From NCBI GenBank assembly GCA_003354225.1, contig PIVH01000136.1, forward strand, positions 1-7,602: a stretch of DNA of 7,602 nucleotides, written 5' to 3'. The stretch's first letter is position 1. Each line of letters opens with the position of its first letter. Made by a program: the position numbers and the translations under genes. Source of the stretch: Globobulimina sp. Taxonomy: Eukaryota; Foraminifera; Rotaliida. This document shows, piece by piece, positions 7,106 through 7,602 of the stretch. Below the pieces are notes generated by a model, which worked only from the letters and a program-made list of their open reading frames with translations, had not been told where the DNA came from and made no database searches.

Positions 7106-7106
7106 T

Positions 7107-7602
7107 ATGTCCAGAGCGCCGATCATATCCAAATGTGGCCATTTAAAGAGCAAATGTAGCGGATGTCATTCGATACGGCCCCAACTTGAAGATGGTTATA
7201 AAGGCGTCCCCTTCAATGGAAATGCGCCAAACGAGCAAACCCTATCATTGTATTACCATTCTTTTGCCATTGCATCAATACAGGAATTAGCCATCAATAA
7301 TGAATCGGTGAAATGGGACGAGATGTCCACAATGGACCAATTGGCATTTACATTGAACAAAAAAGTTAAACATGCGCTCAAAGATAACGATATTGCCCAT
7401 CTTTTATTTAATAAAGTATTAAATGTGGAAAATAACAAATTGCGATTAGATCATAATGCATTGGCGATATTGATTGCGAAACAAAACGAAGGGTCTGGCC
7501 TGTCCTCAAAATACCAAGTCACAAAAGAATACAGTGTGTTTAGCCAGAGTCCCAATGATAATACGAACAACAGCACAAACACCACTAACCCCACTAATTC
7601 TC
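7107..7602 (+). CDS. Open frame continuing the orphan gene in the next register (3' partial, Cys/His cluster)
   Basis: The frame is open from 7041 to the window end. ATGs lie at 7047, 7050 and 7107; the last is one base after the TAA of the upstream frame. From 7107 it encodes 165 residues without a stop. C10-x-H12-x4-C17-x2-C20-H21 near the start resembles one half of a zinc-binding module. The middle is helical (about 55-135). The last residues are Asn/Thr/Ser-rich, perhaps a linker to more protein beyond the edge. The TAA-T-ATG arrangement would suit translational coupling or frameshifting, but in a eukaryotic gene with introns it is more simply explained as the same protein after a one-base frame error. 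Bases 7074-7106 in this register read like a normal helix (KELSDKILSN), which supports a frame change upstream of 7107. I recognise no family. Confidence 0.65.
   Translation, partial: MSRAPIISKCGHLKSKCSGCHSIRPQLEDGYKGVPFNGNAPNEQTLSLYYHSFAIASIQELAINNESVKWDEMSTMDQLAFTLNKKVKHALKDNDIAHLLFNKVLNVENNKLRLDHNALAILIAKQNEGSGLSSKYQVTKEYSVFSQSPNDNTNNSTNTTNPTNS

Noticed and set aside
7100-7110. Bacterial or viral style operon coupling (TAATATG)
   Set aside because: The surrounding genes have spliceosomal introns and no ribosome-binding-site pattern. The register is open upstream of this ATG, so a frame error or shift explains it better.
7560-7602. Microsatellite at the right edge
   Set aside because: The Asn/Thr/Ser-rich codons vary (AAC, ACA, ACC, ACT), so it is a low-complexity coding end rather than a clean tandem repeat.

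Overview
The window looks like compact, AT-rich nuclear DNA from a eukaryote, probably a protist or another organism with a small genome. The basis is GT..AG introns of about 55-127 bp (one containing a CTAAT branch-point-like motif), genes on both strands with gaps of about 100-230 bp, and recognisable eukaryotic families: a Rho/Rac GTPase and a TMEM135-like membrane protein. No rRNA, tRNA, CRISPR array, bacterial operon or transposon ends were seen. I cannot name the species.

Layout, left to right. (1) + strand, 3..1320: 3' part of a gene entering from the left edge. One intron is visible, then a coiled-coil stretch, then a domain weakly resembling the C-terminal domain of mitochondria-eating protein (MIEAP/SPATA18). 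(2) - strand, 1809..1495: a 104-residue single-pass membrane protein with a signal peptide and a tyrosine-sorting tail, of unknown family. (3) - strand, 2821..2038: a Rac-type GTPase in four exons, one only 13 bp long. It ends in the prenylation box CILL and carries an in-frame TAA between switch I and the DTAGQ motif. (4) A 107-bp divergent spacer. (5) + strand, 2929..4267: a TMEM135-like multi-pass protein whose two halves lie in different frames, probably joined across a short intron. (6) About 300 bp of AT-rich spacer or 5' region. (7) + strand, 4568..7105: a long open frame for a large protein I do not recognise, ending in a cysteine cluster. (8) + strand, 7107..7602: an open frame in the next register that starts at the end of (7), carries a second Cys/His cluster and runs off the right edge.

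Two themes deserve attention. First, reading-frame breaks occur in three otherwise good genes (GTPase, TMEM135-like, large orphan). In the GTPase the family alignment points to two compensating one-base indels next to short homopolymer runs, which suggests consensus-sequence error. That makes the break at 7040-7105 suspect too, and the orphan may be one longer protein with a single zinc module. Second, the orphan protein is the main candidate for something undescribed, since I can match neither its ~600-residue body nor its split Cys/His region to a family. There is no evidence that the genes act as one system. The GTPase and TMEM135-like genes share a short divergent promoter region, and the MIEAP-like and TMEM135-like families both have links to mitochondria, but the latter may be chance.
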